Part shown: one piece after another, positions 35,977 through 45,400 of the stretch
Layout: each line of letters begins with the position of its first letter
Numbering within the stretch: the stretch's first letter is position 1
Assembly: GCF_014696825.1 (NCBI RefSeq)
Contig: NZ_JACJQU010000010.1
Span: 121,037 to 185,036 of the forward strand
Direction of reading: 5' to 3'
DNA: 64,000 nt
Source: Anabaena sphaerica FACHB-251
GTDB taxonomy: Bacteria; Cyanobacteriota; Cyanobacteriia; Cyanobacteriales; Nostocaceae
Made by a program: the position numbers and the translations under genes
Notes under the pieces: generated by a model
The model's input: the letters and a program-made list of their open reading frames with translations, nothing else
What the model was told of the DNA's origin: nothing
The model's database searches: none

Positions 35977-37749
35977 ATGACTCAAACAGCGCAAAAACAA
36001 AAGGTAAAGACTGCAAAGCAGACAAAACAAACAAGTGCTGCTACTACTGAAACAGAAAAGGCAAAACAAACAAATACTGTGACTCCTCAAATAGAAAAGA
36101 CAAAAACTAAAAATGCTGCTACTACTGAAATAGAAGATGGAGTATCAACAAATATCACAGAAATACCTGTGCGTAAAAAGAAAAAAACTACCTCTCTTAA
36201 TTCTGACACTTCAGATAAAACAACTCAAAAGCAAAGGAATAATATCTCTTCTGACACTTTAGATGAAATAACTCAAAAGCAGAGTAGTAATATTGGCTCT
36301 GATAATTTAGAGGAAACAATTACAAAGAGAAGGAATAATATCAATTCTGATACTTCAGGTAAAACAACTCAAAAGCAGAATAATAATATCAATTTTGATA
36401 CTTCAGAGGAAACAATTGCACAGCAAAAGAGTAATATCAATTCTAATGCTTCAGGTGAAATAATTCAAAAGCAGAAGACCAAGAAAAAATCTCCCAAAGA
36501 GGAATCAAATCCTCAACCAATCATAGAATCAGGAATGGAAGTGATTTGTGAACAAACTAAGTTTTACAATGCGCTGTTTTTAGTCCATTGCGCTACACCA
36601 GCTAAACCTAGTCATCCTATTCTTGCTAATGTCCTAATTATTGCAGATGTTGAAACACAACAAATACATCTCACTGTCACAGATTTAGCATTAACAATTC
36701 AAGCGAGTTTTGCAGCGCAGGTGTTATTAAAGGGGGAAATTACTGTACCAGTGCAAATGTTATTTGAAATAGTCAAACATTGTCCTCATGGGAATATTTC
36801 TCTAAATAGTCAAACTCAAATAACACAGCTGACAGAAGAGGAGCAGTCAACAAAGATATATTCTCTTGGTATATCTGATACCGATGGTAAATATGAAATT
36901 AAAGGTATCGCTGCTGAAGAGTTTCCACCTACTAATATCATTGATACAACTCCTGTTTCTCTGCCAACAATAGTTTTCAAAGATGGTTTAAAAAGTGTAC
37001 TTTATGCAGTTAGCACTGATGAAAATAAATATATTGTCACTGGAGTTCATGTCCAACTTACACAGGAGAAATTAAAGTTGATAGGTACTGATGGACATCG
37101 AGTTGCTATTACTGAAGTTTCAACTCAAGGAATTGGTAGAAAACCACGTCAACAAGTTACATCTGACGAGATGATTAAATTTACTCTGCCTGGTCGTGTG
37201 GTAAGAGAAATAGCACGAAATTTAGGTGATGATGTAGAATCAATAAATATGCTGTATGATGCCCAAAGTAATCGTTTGGGTTTGGCTTGGCAAGATGTCA
37301 TTCTTAGCTGTCAATTTCTGGAAGGAATTTATCCTGATTGTGAACAATTGTTAGCTCAATTTAGTTTTGAAAAAGAGGTAATTTTAGAAAAAGCACCGTT
37401 GGTTAAAGCACTGGAACGGTTAGCTGTATTAACGGATAAGAAAGCACAAGGAATTTATTTGCAGTTTGATGGCAGTTTGCAGCAATTACGGTTATCTATT
37501 GAACGGGAATTTGGTAAAGGGGATTTGGTGATTGTTGCTAATTTACCATCAGAAATGATGTTGAATATTCAGTTTAATCTCAAGTATTTGATAGAAGCTG
37601 CTAAAGCTATTCCTAGTACGAGTATCAAAATGCACTTACAGCAATCAGATCATCCGGCTATGTTAGTTCCTCATGGAGATAGACCAAATCCAGAGGTGGA
37701 AATGTCTATGCGTCATTTCTTGCTACCATTGTATACTCCGAATAATTAA
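35977..37749 (+). CDS. dnaN: DNA polymerase III beta clamp with long N-terminal extension
   Basis: The clamp domain begins near residue 187 (MEVICEQTKFYNALFLV, ATG at 36535) and covers about 400 residues: domain 1 with HPILANVLIIAD, domain 2 with GTDGHRVAITE, domain 3 ending in MSMRHFLLPLY. It would tether Pol III to DNA. Unlike normal clamps of about 375-390 residues, it carries about 186 extra N-terminal residues rich in Lys, Thr and Gln, including six 16-residue repeats. The ATG at 35977 fits the open frame, but a second start at 36535 would give a standard clamp. dnaX and holA lie downstream on the same strand. Confidence 0.88.
   Translation: MTQTAQKQKVKTAKQTKQTSAATTETEKAKQTNTVTPQIEKTKTKNAATTEIEDGVSTNITEIPVRKKKKTTSLNSDTSDKTTQKQRNNISSDTLDEITQKQSSNIGSDNLEETITKRRNNINSDTSGKTTQKQNNNINFDTSEETIAQQKSNINSNASGEIIQKQKTKKKSPKEESNPQPIIESGMEVICEQTKFYNALFLVHCATPAKPSHPILANVLIIADVETQQIHLTVTDLALTIQASFAAQVLLKGEITVPVQMLFEIVKHCPHGNISLNSQTQITQLTEEEQSTKIYSLGISDTDGKYEIKGIAAEEFPPTNIIDTTPVSLPTIVFKDGLKSVLYAVSTDENKYIVTGVHVQLTQEKLKLIGTDGHRVAITEVSTQGIGRKPRQQVTSDEMIKFTLPGRVVREIARNLGDDVESINMLYDAQSNRLGLAWQDVILSCQFLEGIYPDCEQLLAQFSFEKEVILEKAPLVKALERLAVLTDKKAQGIYLQFDGSLQQLRLSIEREFGKGDLVIVANLPSEMMLNIQFNLKYLIEAAKAIPSTSIKMHLQQSDHPAMLVPHGDRPNPEVEMSMRHFLLPLYTPNN
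36199..36486 (+). repeat. Six 48-bp coding repeats in the clamp extension
   Basis: Six consecutive 16-residue units of the type NSDTSGKTTQKQNNNI start at 36199 and end at 36486. They keep phase and length but vary at several positions, giving a polar, probably disordered segment. Confidence 0.85.
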
Positions 37750-37766
37750 GGCTAACAGCTGAATGC

Positions 37767-38372
37767 TTACAATTCTACGCCTAAGACTCGTAAAATTTCT
37801 TTAACGGGCGCTTTCTGTTGTTCTAACTGCTCAACTCGATGTATTAACCGCTTAGGGATGTACTTAGAAGATTTTACTAAGCGATCGCCCTGAGTCCAAA
37901 ACTCAAAATGATAATAAGCCTGTGGGTAATCTTTGCCATTTTTGCTGATCGTGCGCCAGTGGATGTTACCGCTACCTTCTCCTTTATGCCGTCGCATTTT
38001 ACTAGGGCTGTTATTACTAGGGGAGAAGTCAGAATTACTAGGGCTTGATGGGATATCCCCTAGTAAATTGCTAGGGCTTTGATTACTAGGGGTGACAGAA
38101 ATGCCTAAAAGAAGTAGAATTTCTTGGACTGGACGTTTAGCAGCCTCAGCTTCTTGAATATCCCCCAGTAATTTTTTAGGTATGTATCTGGTCTTTTTCT
38201 GACCGTTTTCTTTCCAATGATAATAAGCCTGTTGGTAATCTTTACCATTTTTGGTGATTGTGCGCCAATAAATAAACCCATTGCCATCGCCCTTTCGTCG
38301 TCGCTTTTTACTAGGGCTGTTACTAGGGGATATCTGTGACTGTTCCCTATTTTTACTAGGGTTATTTTTCAT
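37767..38372 (-). CDS. Plasmid protein with two copies of a small basic domain
   Basis: A 201-residue protein with two related domains of about 70 residues, each with GNGFIYWRTITKNGKDY or GSGNIHWRTISKNGKDY, then QAYYH and a helical tail ending in a PV(Q/K)EIL motif. The linkers are repeats of Ser-Pro-Ser-Asn encoded by CCTAGTAA-type DNA. I associate this domain with cyanobacterial plasmids, function unknown; the basic character suits nucleic-acid binding. It overlaps the small upstream gene and follows the XRE regulator in one operon. Confidence 0.7.
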   Translation of the reverse strand: MKNNPSKNREQSQISPSNSPSKKRRRKGDGNGFIYWRTITKNGKDYQQAYYHWKENGQKKTRYIPKKLLGDIQEAEAAKRPVQEILLLLGISVTPSNQSPSNLLGDIPSSPSNSDFSPSNNSPSKMRRHKGEGSGNIHWRTISKNGKDYPQAYYHFEFWTQGDRLVKSSKYIPKRLIHRVEQLEQQKAPVKEILRVLGVEL

Positions 38373-38387
38373 ATACCCTAGTAAAAC
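37999..38387. repeat. TTACTAGGG iteron-like repeats (about ten copies)
   Basis: (T)TACTAGGG or its complement CCCTAGTA occurs near 38000, 38014, 38036, 38058 (inverted), 38069 (partial), 38083, 38309, 38320, 38353 and 38376 (inverted). Most lie in the coding repeats for Ser-Pro-Ser-Asn, and the last straddles the gene start. Such clusters can be protein-binding iterons. Confidence 0.6.
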
Positions 38388-38526
38388 GCCATAACCAGTG
38401 CATATTCAGGGGTTTGGCGATTCCCCCTGGCACTCTTTCAAAGGTGATCACATTGGTGAACAGCGATCGCTCTGGTTGATGAGCAATGACACAGGTGATA
38501 AAATTAACAGGTAAAAAGCTAATCAT
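38362..38526 (-). CDS. Possible 54-residue protein between XRE regulator and plasmid protein
   Basis: The frame from ATG 38526 overlaps the end of the XRE gene by 8 nt and the start of the next gene by 11 nt, as in tight operons. The product reads MISFLPVNFITCVIAHQPER and ends FTRVYEK. A purine-rich AAGGAGG lies directly before the ATG, rather too close for ordinary use. Family unknown. Confidence 0.4.
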   Translation of the reverse strand: MISFLPVNFITCVIAHQPERSLFTNVITFERVPGGIAKPLNMHWLWRFTRVYEK

Positions 38527-38746
38527 CCTCCTTAACTTTCTGCACTTCATCAAACAAATCCTCAATAGTGCAATCTAATGTTTTGCAAAGTTTGGCCAGT
38601 TTCACGAAGGTTTCTATCCCTCCTCGCTCTCGCTCCCAGTTACGCACAGTAGAAGGATCAACACCCACTAAATCAGCTAATTGGCGTTGAGTTAGTTTTT
38701 TTTGTTTTCGCAGTTGCGCGACTTTTGAGATGTAAATTTTTTGCAT
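38519..38746 (-). CDS. XRE-family helix-turn-helix regulator
   Basis: A 75-residue single-domain protein with a Cro/C1 helix-turn-helix (LTQRQLADLVGVDPSTVRNW, about 18-37) and the usual following helices (FVKLAKLCKTLDCTIEDLF). It is first in a minus-strand operon with the small protein and the two-domain plasmid protein, and probably regulates it. Its start faces the long intergenic region before dnaX. Confidence 0.9.
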   Translation of the reverse strand: MQKIYISKVAQLRKQKKLTQRQLADLVGVDPSTVRNWERERGGIETFVKLAKLCKTLDCTIEDLFDEVQKVKEDD

Positions 38747-39320
38747 GAATTAATTGATATTATTAGTATATCAGGAAATTATTAACGCTAAATAGTTAGC
38801 ACCACAAAGCAGGAGACAAGAAGCAGCCATAAACACCTTACTATCATGTTAGGAGCAAGAAGGACTGTATATTAAGGCTATAGGGGATAAAGAAAGTTGA
38901 AAAGAGAAAAGTAGATTAAATTGTCAAATTCTTTGTTAAACTTCTTCATCAGTACAGTTGACTAAGTTTAATTAGGTTTAAATAATACAACATATTTGAG
39001 GTGAATGAGGAACAAATTTTATTAACAAAGATTTATGAAAAAAGATTTTATACTTGTTTTATGTTAAAGGTTCTCTGTTCCTGATTGTCTCAATTTTGTA
39101 CGAACTATTTTTAGTTTTTACTATTTTGTCCGCTCAAATATCAGATAAGATTCGATTTTGTGTTGATTTCTAACAAAAAGATGTTAAATTATATTAGTTG
39201 ATATAACAACTTTATCAACTTTTTTCTGTATCTCATTAATCGCAAATAATCTATAAATTTCAACTAAAATTCTATCCCCTTAACAGGGGCAAGGGCGACG
39301 AATTAAGATGAATAAATCCT
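38747..39320. other. AT-rich divergent intergenic region before dnaX
   Basis: About 570 nt without a gene, very AT-rich, between an XRE regulator and dnaX. An inverted repeat AGTTGATA/TATCAACT lies at 39196-39220. Candidates for its role are two promoters, the regulator's operator, or part of a replication origin beside replisome genes. I see no clear DnaA boxes. Confidence 0.4.
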
Positions 39321-40859
39321 ATGTCTACAGTCGCCCTACATCAAAAATATCGTCCCCAAACTTTAGCCGAATTGGTGGGACAACCTTACATCAAAACTGC
39401 TTTAACTAATGCTGTCAAACACTCACAAATTGCCCCAGCTTATTTGTTCACAGGTTCTAGAGGTACTGGTAAAACTTCCACTGCACGCATATTTGCCAAA
39501 TCTCTCAATTGTCTTAATAGCAAAAAACCAACTGATAAACCTTGTGGAATTTGTCAATCTTGCCGTTCAATTGAAAGTAGCAATAGTCTAGATGTGAGTG
39601 AAATTGATGCTGCTTCTAATAATGGTGTAGATGATGCCCGTGCTTTAATTGAACGCTGTACTTTAGCGCCAGTAGCAGGACGTTATCGAATTTTTATTCT
39701 TGATGAGTCGCATCAACTCACAACCCAGTCCCAAAATGCTTTACTCAAATGTATTGAAGAACCACCACCTCATGTGGTTTTCATTCTTTGCACCACAGAA
39801 CAGCACAAGGTTTTACCTACTATTATCAGCCGTTGTCAGGTGTTTAATTTCCGCACTTTATCCATTAAAACTATTGTGCAGCATCTCCGTATTATAGCAG
39901 ATGCGGAATCTATTTCTGTTGATGATGAGGGATTAAATGCGATCGCTCGACTCAGTGATGGTGGTTTACGGGATGCGCTGCAATTACTCGGTCAAGCCAG
40001 TCTTTTGCATACAGATATCACTGCCCATCATATCATGGAAATTGCTGGTGGTGTCACAGAAGCAGAGTTAATCGCTATTTTACAGGCTATCTCTACCAAC
40101 AACACTTTTAACTTGCTGCAAGTTGCAAGAGAATTGGTAGACTCTGGGAAAACGCCGAAGTTGATTATCTCAAATTTACTGCAAACATACCGTGATTTGT
40201 TAATTATCAAGTCTGCACCAAAGGAACAAACTTTGCTGACTGGTTGTGTCAGTTATAACCAACTCAAAGCTTTTGCCAAACACTGGAATTTTGAGACTCT
40301 GAATTTGTCTTTAGCAGAGTTACAAAAAGCGGAAAATTATCTGCGGTATACGGTAAATGCGGGTGTGTGGCTGGAGGTTTGTTTACTCAATTTACTGCCT
40401 GGTTTATTGTCTGTGGGAACAACGAAAACCAATGTTAAACCAGGGCATGATAACAGATTGTTACCTACATTCGGCACGTACACCGTTAATAAGGTGAATG
40501 ATAAATCTGGAGATGGGGGTGAGGATAGTTTGTTACCAGCAGTTGTAACCAATACTACTAATACTGCCGACTTACTTAATACCGCTAATACTGCTAATAC
40601 TGCTAACCTAGCGCAAATTTGGCAGCAGGTGATGGATAAGGCTAAACCGAATCATCAAAAGCTGTTAGCTCATGGTCATCTGGTGAAATTGCAAGGGTCT
40701 AAGGCAATTTTAGAGGTGACACCAGCTTACCAGAAAAAGTTTGAGAGTGGTAAAGAGGCGATCGCTAAAATGCTGCAACGAGCTACCCAAAGTCCCAAAC
40801 CTTTAACTGTGTTAATTAAAACTGCCAATCACAGTCATAATGGAAGGGTAAGAGGATGA
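39321..40859 (+). CDS. dnaX: DNA polymerase III gamma/tau clamp-loader ATPase
   Basis: A 512-residue DnaX: N-terminal HQKYRPQTLAELVGQ, Walker A FTGSRGTGKTSTARIF, zinc cysteines in CGICQSC, Walker B FILDESHQL, and the SRC sensor in ISRCQVFNFR. The C-terminal part after residue 370 is short and Asn/Thr-rich (TANTANTANLAQ), with a final domain of about 80 residues. It would load the clamp with delta, the next gene, whose start overlaps its stop by 4 nt. The ATG at 39321 was chosen for the family start. Confidence 0.94.
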   Translation: MSTVALHQKYRPQTLAELVGQPYIKTALTNAVKHSQIAPAYLFTGSRGTGKTSTARIFAKSLNCLNSKKPTDKPCGICQSCRSIESSNSLDVSEIDAASNNGVDDARALIERCTLAPVAGRYRIFILDESHQLTTQSQNALLKCIEEPPPHVVFILCTTEQHKVLPTIISRCQVFNFRTLSIKTIVQHLRIIADAESISVDDEGLNAIARLSDGGLRDALQLLGQASLLHTDITAHHIMEIAGGVTEAELIAILQAISTNNTFNLLQVARELVDSGKTPKLIISNLLQTYRDLLIIKSAPKEQTLLTGCVSYNQLKAFAKHWNFETLNLSLAELQKAENYLRYTVNAGVWLEVCLLNLLPGLLSVGTTKTNVKPGHDNRLLPTFGTYTVNKVNDKSGDGGEDSLLPAVVTNTTNTADLLNTANTANTANLAQIWQQVMDKAKPNHQKLLAHGHLVKLQGSKAILEVTPAYQKKFESGKEAIAKMLQRATQSPKPLTVLIKTANHSHNGRVRG

Positions 40860-41851
40860 TTGTTTTGCTCACTGGTGATGACCAACACGCGATTCAGTCA
40901 CAGCTAAACCAGTACAAAGCAGAGATTGATGCTCAATGGCTGACTTTATGTTATCACCGATTTTCAGATAATCAGCTTGATAAGGCTTTGAGTGTGGCTC
41001 GTACTCGTTCCCTGACTGATGGTAAAAAACTGGTAATAGTGGAAAATTGCCACCTCAAGCAGTGGGGTGATACTGAGTTAGAAACTTTGCAACAGTTGGT
41101 GCAAGTGCCTGATTCGACTATTTTGGTGTTTGTGGCTAATAGTGTGGATAAGCGGCTGAAGGTCTACAAACATCTGGTCAAATATGGGAAGTTGTTGGAG
41201 TTTGCGTTGATACCACCTTGGCGGTATGATTTGATTGAACAGGCGATAGTTTCGCTGGCTGCAAGACTCTACACGAACACTACAGATAATGCTGTTACAG
41301 CCAAGAAAATTAAACTGCTGTTGTCAGAGGAGGCGGTAACATATTTAGCACAAGCTATTGGTAATGATATGACTCGTGCTGCTTCTGAGTTACGCAAACT
41401 GTCTATCTATGCTCAGGGTAGAAAGTTAGAGCTTGCAGAGGTACAGGAGTTAGTTCCATGTCAAACTCAGAATAGCCTACAATTGGCTGCGGCTATGCGT
41501 GAAGGGAAAAGCCATCAAGTTTTGCAATTGTTGGATGATTTACTGTCTCGTTCTCAACCTTTAATGGTGATTGTCAGCACTATTTTAACGCAGTTTAGAA
41601 CTTGGTTATGGGTGAAGTCTGCGATGGTTTCTGGGGTGAAGAAGGATGGTGAATTAGCTCAAGTTTGTAATATCAGTAATCCTCGTCGGGTTTACTATTT
41701 GCGTCAGGAGGTAGCGAATACAAATATTAATGCTTTGGCTAGGGCGGTAACGATGATTTTGGATTTGGAGATGTCTATTAAGAGGGGTGCTGATGGTAGG
41801 GATTTGTTGGTGGTGATTCTTGGTGTTTGTAGGTTGTTTCAGGTGGTTTAA
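40856..41851 (+). CDS. holA: DNA polymerase III delta subunit
   Basis: A 331-residue HolA-type protein, the clamp-opening subunit of the loader. The N-terminal pseudo-AAA domain begins MIVLLTGDDQHAIQSQL without a Walker A lysine, as usual, and the C-terminal helical domain includes QPLMVIVSTILTQFRTWLWV and a last segment RDLLVVILGVCRLF. Overlap with dnaX and the normal length make the call firm even though the family is divergent. Confidence 0.88.
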   Translation: MIVLLTGDDQHAIQSQLNQYKAEIDAQWLTLCYHRFSDNQLDKALSVARTRSLTDGKKLVIVENCHLKQWGDTELETLQQLVQVPDSTILVFVANSVDKRLKVYKHLVKYGKLLEFALIPPWRYDLIEQAIVSLAARLYTNTTDNAVTAKKIKLLLSEEAVTYLAQAIGNDMTRAASELRKLSIYAQGRKLELAEVQELVPCQTQNSLQLAAAMREGKSHQVLQLLDDLLSRSQPLMVIVSTILTQFRTWLWVKSAMVSGVKKDGELAQVCNISNPRRVYYLRQEVANTNINALARAVTMILDLEMSIKRGADGRDLLVVILGVCRLFQVV

Positions 41852-41950
41852 TTAGGAGGAAGTTGAGGGATCATTTTGGATTTTGGATTGGATGTTTGAT
41901 GTCTGTCTAAAATCCAATTTCATTGATAATATTAGTAGCAAGCTAGAATT

Positions 41951-42235
41951 TTATAGGTTATGTTTCTCTTTTAAATATTCCCATTTAGCTTGATCTGGAT
42001 CAAAGTCTGGTGGTACAGGTGGAGAATTTTCAAAGAAACTCTGAAATGCTTTTATCTTAGATTTTCTCTTTGGTGTTTCTGGTGCTGGTTCACTTGCTGG
42101 GGTTGTGGTATTATCAAGCGTTTCAGTAGCTTGCCAAAGTACAATTTCTACATCTCCGGGTGGTAATTTCAGGGGATCGGTAATTACTAAGTTACCAGAT
42201 GAATCAATTTTTCCTTTGAGTTTGTATGCTTGCAT
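41951..42235 (-). CDS. Small antitoxin-like protein, 94 residues
   Basis: From the ATG at 42235 (MQAYKLKGKIDSSGNL) the protein has a short beta-strand N-terminus with LPPGDVEIVLW, then a Pro/Thr-rich linker and a basic tail with PPDFDPDQAKWEYLKEK. This layout is typical of small cyanobacterial antitoxins or their orphan relatives. No toxin gene is next to it. Confidence 0.55.
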   Translation of the reverse strand: MQAYKLKGKIDSSGNLVITDPLKLPPGDVEIVLWQATETLDNTTTPASEPAPETPKRKSKIKAFQSFFENSPPVPPDFDPDQAKWEYLKEKHNL

Positions 42236-42443
42236 AGTATTTTTCATTAGATTCTATTTTTATATTATCTCGGATTCGCTAAATTGCATCGTGTATTTAT
42301 CCAGTGCAATCTTCATTTATCACTACGTGAGTTATTAAGTTGATGTTAAATTATACCCTGTCCATGTTACAACTATAACAATGATCTAAAATAATACTGT
42401 TAGCAATTTAGTCACAATTGCTGATTATGATAGAGGTGTGCTT

Positions 42444-45400
42444 ATGGATAGCAGTTCACAGATTGATACTGTTAAAAAGTTTGCAGAGGTTATTGGTGAT
42501 AATGATGACCTCTGGGAAATACTTTTGGGAAGAGAAGTTATCCACATTGTTAGAGGAAAAGGAAGAGTTTCATTTTTATTAAAAGATGATAGCTCACTAA
42601 ACAGTACGATTCTAGAGATTGGGGTAAGCTACCCTGCTTGGAGTCAGTCTGCCTATAATTATGTTGGTAATTATACTTGTAGGTATGAAAAAAATAGATT
42701 TATTAGAGAATTTAATGCTTTAGAACCACCTCTTTCTTTGGAATTACCCCTTTCTTTGGAAAAAAGACTTGCATTAATAGAGCAAATGGAACAAGAAAAT
42801 AAAAAAAGGTGTGAAGCCGAGAAATTGGAAGCACAAAAACGAGAAGCAGAAAGACGCGAGGCTCAAAGATTAGAAACTGAAAGAAGAAATGCTCAAAAAC
42901 TGGAAGCACAAAAACGAGAAGCAGAAAGACGCGAGGCTCAAAGATTAGAAATTGAAAGAAGAAATGCTCAAAGACTGGAAGCACAAAAACGAGAAGCAGA
43001 AAGGCGCGAAGCTCAAAGATTAGAAATTGAAAGAAGAAAAGCTCAAAAACTATCTTTACTACAAAATATAAAAAATGAACTTGAAAACAACTTTCTTAAT
43101 GCTGATAAATTTTATCAAGTAAATTGTACAGAATATATATTATTTAAAGAATACCAATCGGAAAAATTAAAGTACATCCAAAATTGGGTAAATACTAATT
43201 TAAACTCCTCTCCTGACCTTGAACAAGCAGCGGCAATTGGCACTCTTGAAAATCATATACAAGTAATAGCTAGAGCAGGAAGTGGTAAAACCTCAACTTT
43301 AGTCAACCGAGCAATATTTTTACAGAAACATTGTGGTATTGCACCAGGAGAAATGTTGCTTTTAGCCTTCAATCGCAAAGCAGCGGCCGAAATGCGAAAA
43401 CGTCTAACTTTACAACTACAAAATTCTATTCCTCATGTAATGACTTTCCATGCCTTAGCTTATGCCTTAGTTCATCCCGAAAATATTCTTTTTGATGAAC
43501 CAGATGGAGAACAGAACCAAAGCCGCGCTTTACAGCTTGTAATTGATGATTACTTACGCCATCCAGGATTTTATGCAAAAATACGCGATTTGATGATGGC
43601 AGCATTTCGTGAAGACTGGGAGCGAATAATCTCAGGTGGCTATGATAAAAGTCCAGAAGAAATGCTTCGTTATCGTCGCTCATTGCCAAGAGAAGGAATT
43701 GATGGTAATTACTATAAATCTTTTGGTGAAAAACTAATCGCTGATTTTTTATTTGAACATAATATTAAATACAAATATGAGCGTAACTTTTGGTGGAATG
43801 GCATAAATTACCGTCCTGATTTTACAATATTGACTGGAGAAAAACAGGGAATAGTTATTGAATATTTTGGACTTGAAGGAGATCCAGATTATGATGATAT
43901 GTCTCATGAAAAGCGAGAGTATTGGGCAAATCGTCCTAATTGGCAGTTAATAGCACTGTCACCAAGACCTCTTAAAGAGCAAGGAGCAGAAGTTTTTTGT
44001 GCATTACTCAAGCATAAGTTAGAAAGATTAGGTATTCAATGTAACCGACTGAGTGAAGAAACAATTTGGTCAAGGATAAAAGATAGATCAACAGATAGAT
44101 TTACGACAGTAATGAAAGGATTTATTCAACGTTGTCGTAAACTTTCTTTAACTTTAGAAGAGTTAGAAAAAATTATTTATAAACATGAATGTGTGAGTAA
44201 GATTGAAGAACAATTTTTATATTTAGCACAGAAATTTTATAAATCCTATTTAAGATGTCTTGAAGATAGAGGTGAAGAAGATTTTGATGGACTAATGCAG
44301 AAAGCGGTGGAAGTAGTTGCATCAGGACAAACTATATTTCACCGTAGATTAGGAACTGGTGATTTAAAAAGTCTCAGATACATCATGATTGATGAATATC
44401 AAGACTTTTCAGAACTATTCTATAATTTAATAGCAGCAATCAGAAAGCAAAATCCTCAAGCCCTCTTTTTCTGTGTTGGTGATGACTGGCAAGCAATTAA
44501 TGGTTTTGCTGGTTCTGACCTCAGATTTTATCAGGATTTTCACCAATTATTCCAGCCATCACATAAATTAAATATAGCTACAAATTACCGTTCAGTTACT
44601 TCTATTGTTGATATTGGTAATAAGTTAATGCAAGGTTTGGGTACTCCTGCTCGCGCTGATAAAAAGATTCCTGGAATAGTTAATATTGCTGATATGTCTA
44701 GCTTTGAACCAACTCCCACAGAGCAAGAAAATTATCCTGGAGACAATATAACACCTGCTATCTTACGTCTAATTAACAAGACTATTCAAGAAGGTAAAAA
44801 AGTAGTATTACTCAGTCGAAAAAATAGTTTACCTTGGTATGTGAATTATCAAAATAAAAGGAGTAAATATAAAAATGGTACACTTGATAGTTTTTTAGAA
44901 TTAGTGCGTTCATACCTTCCTGAAGAATCAAGAAAATTAGTAACTATATCAACTGCACATAAATATAAAGGTCTGCAAGAGGATGTAGTTATAATACTTG
45001 ATGCTATTCCTCGTTGTTATCCATTGATACATCCTGATTTAATGTTTACCCGTGTGTTTGGTGATAGCATTGAGCGTGTAGTAGATGAAGAACGCCGTTT
45101 ATTTTATGTGGCTTTAACTCGTGCAGTTGAAACTTTATTTATTGTCACAGAAAGTAAAAATTCATCACCTTTCATTGAAGAATTAAACAGGAAAACGAAA
45201 ATTTCTGTATTAAATTGGTCAGATTATCAAACTTTTATTGGTGTGGGGACTGTACGGTATATTACTATTAAAGTTGGTAATCAGGATGGTAAAGGTAGCA
45301 ACGGTACTATTGCAATTAAAGACTTGCTCAAAGCCGAAGGCTATATTTGGAAACCAGAGGTTTCACCTGCTTGGTATCGCACCTATCCAGCAGAAGGTTT

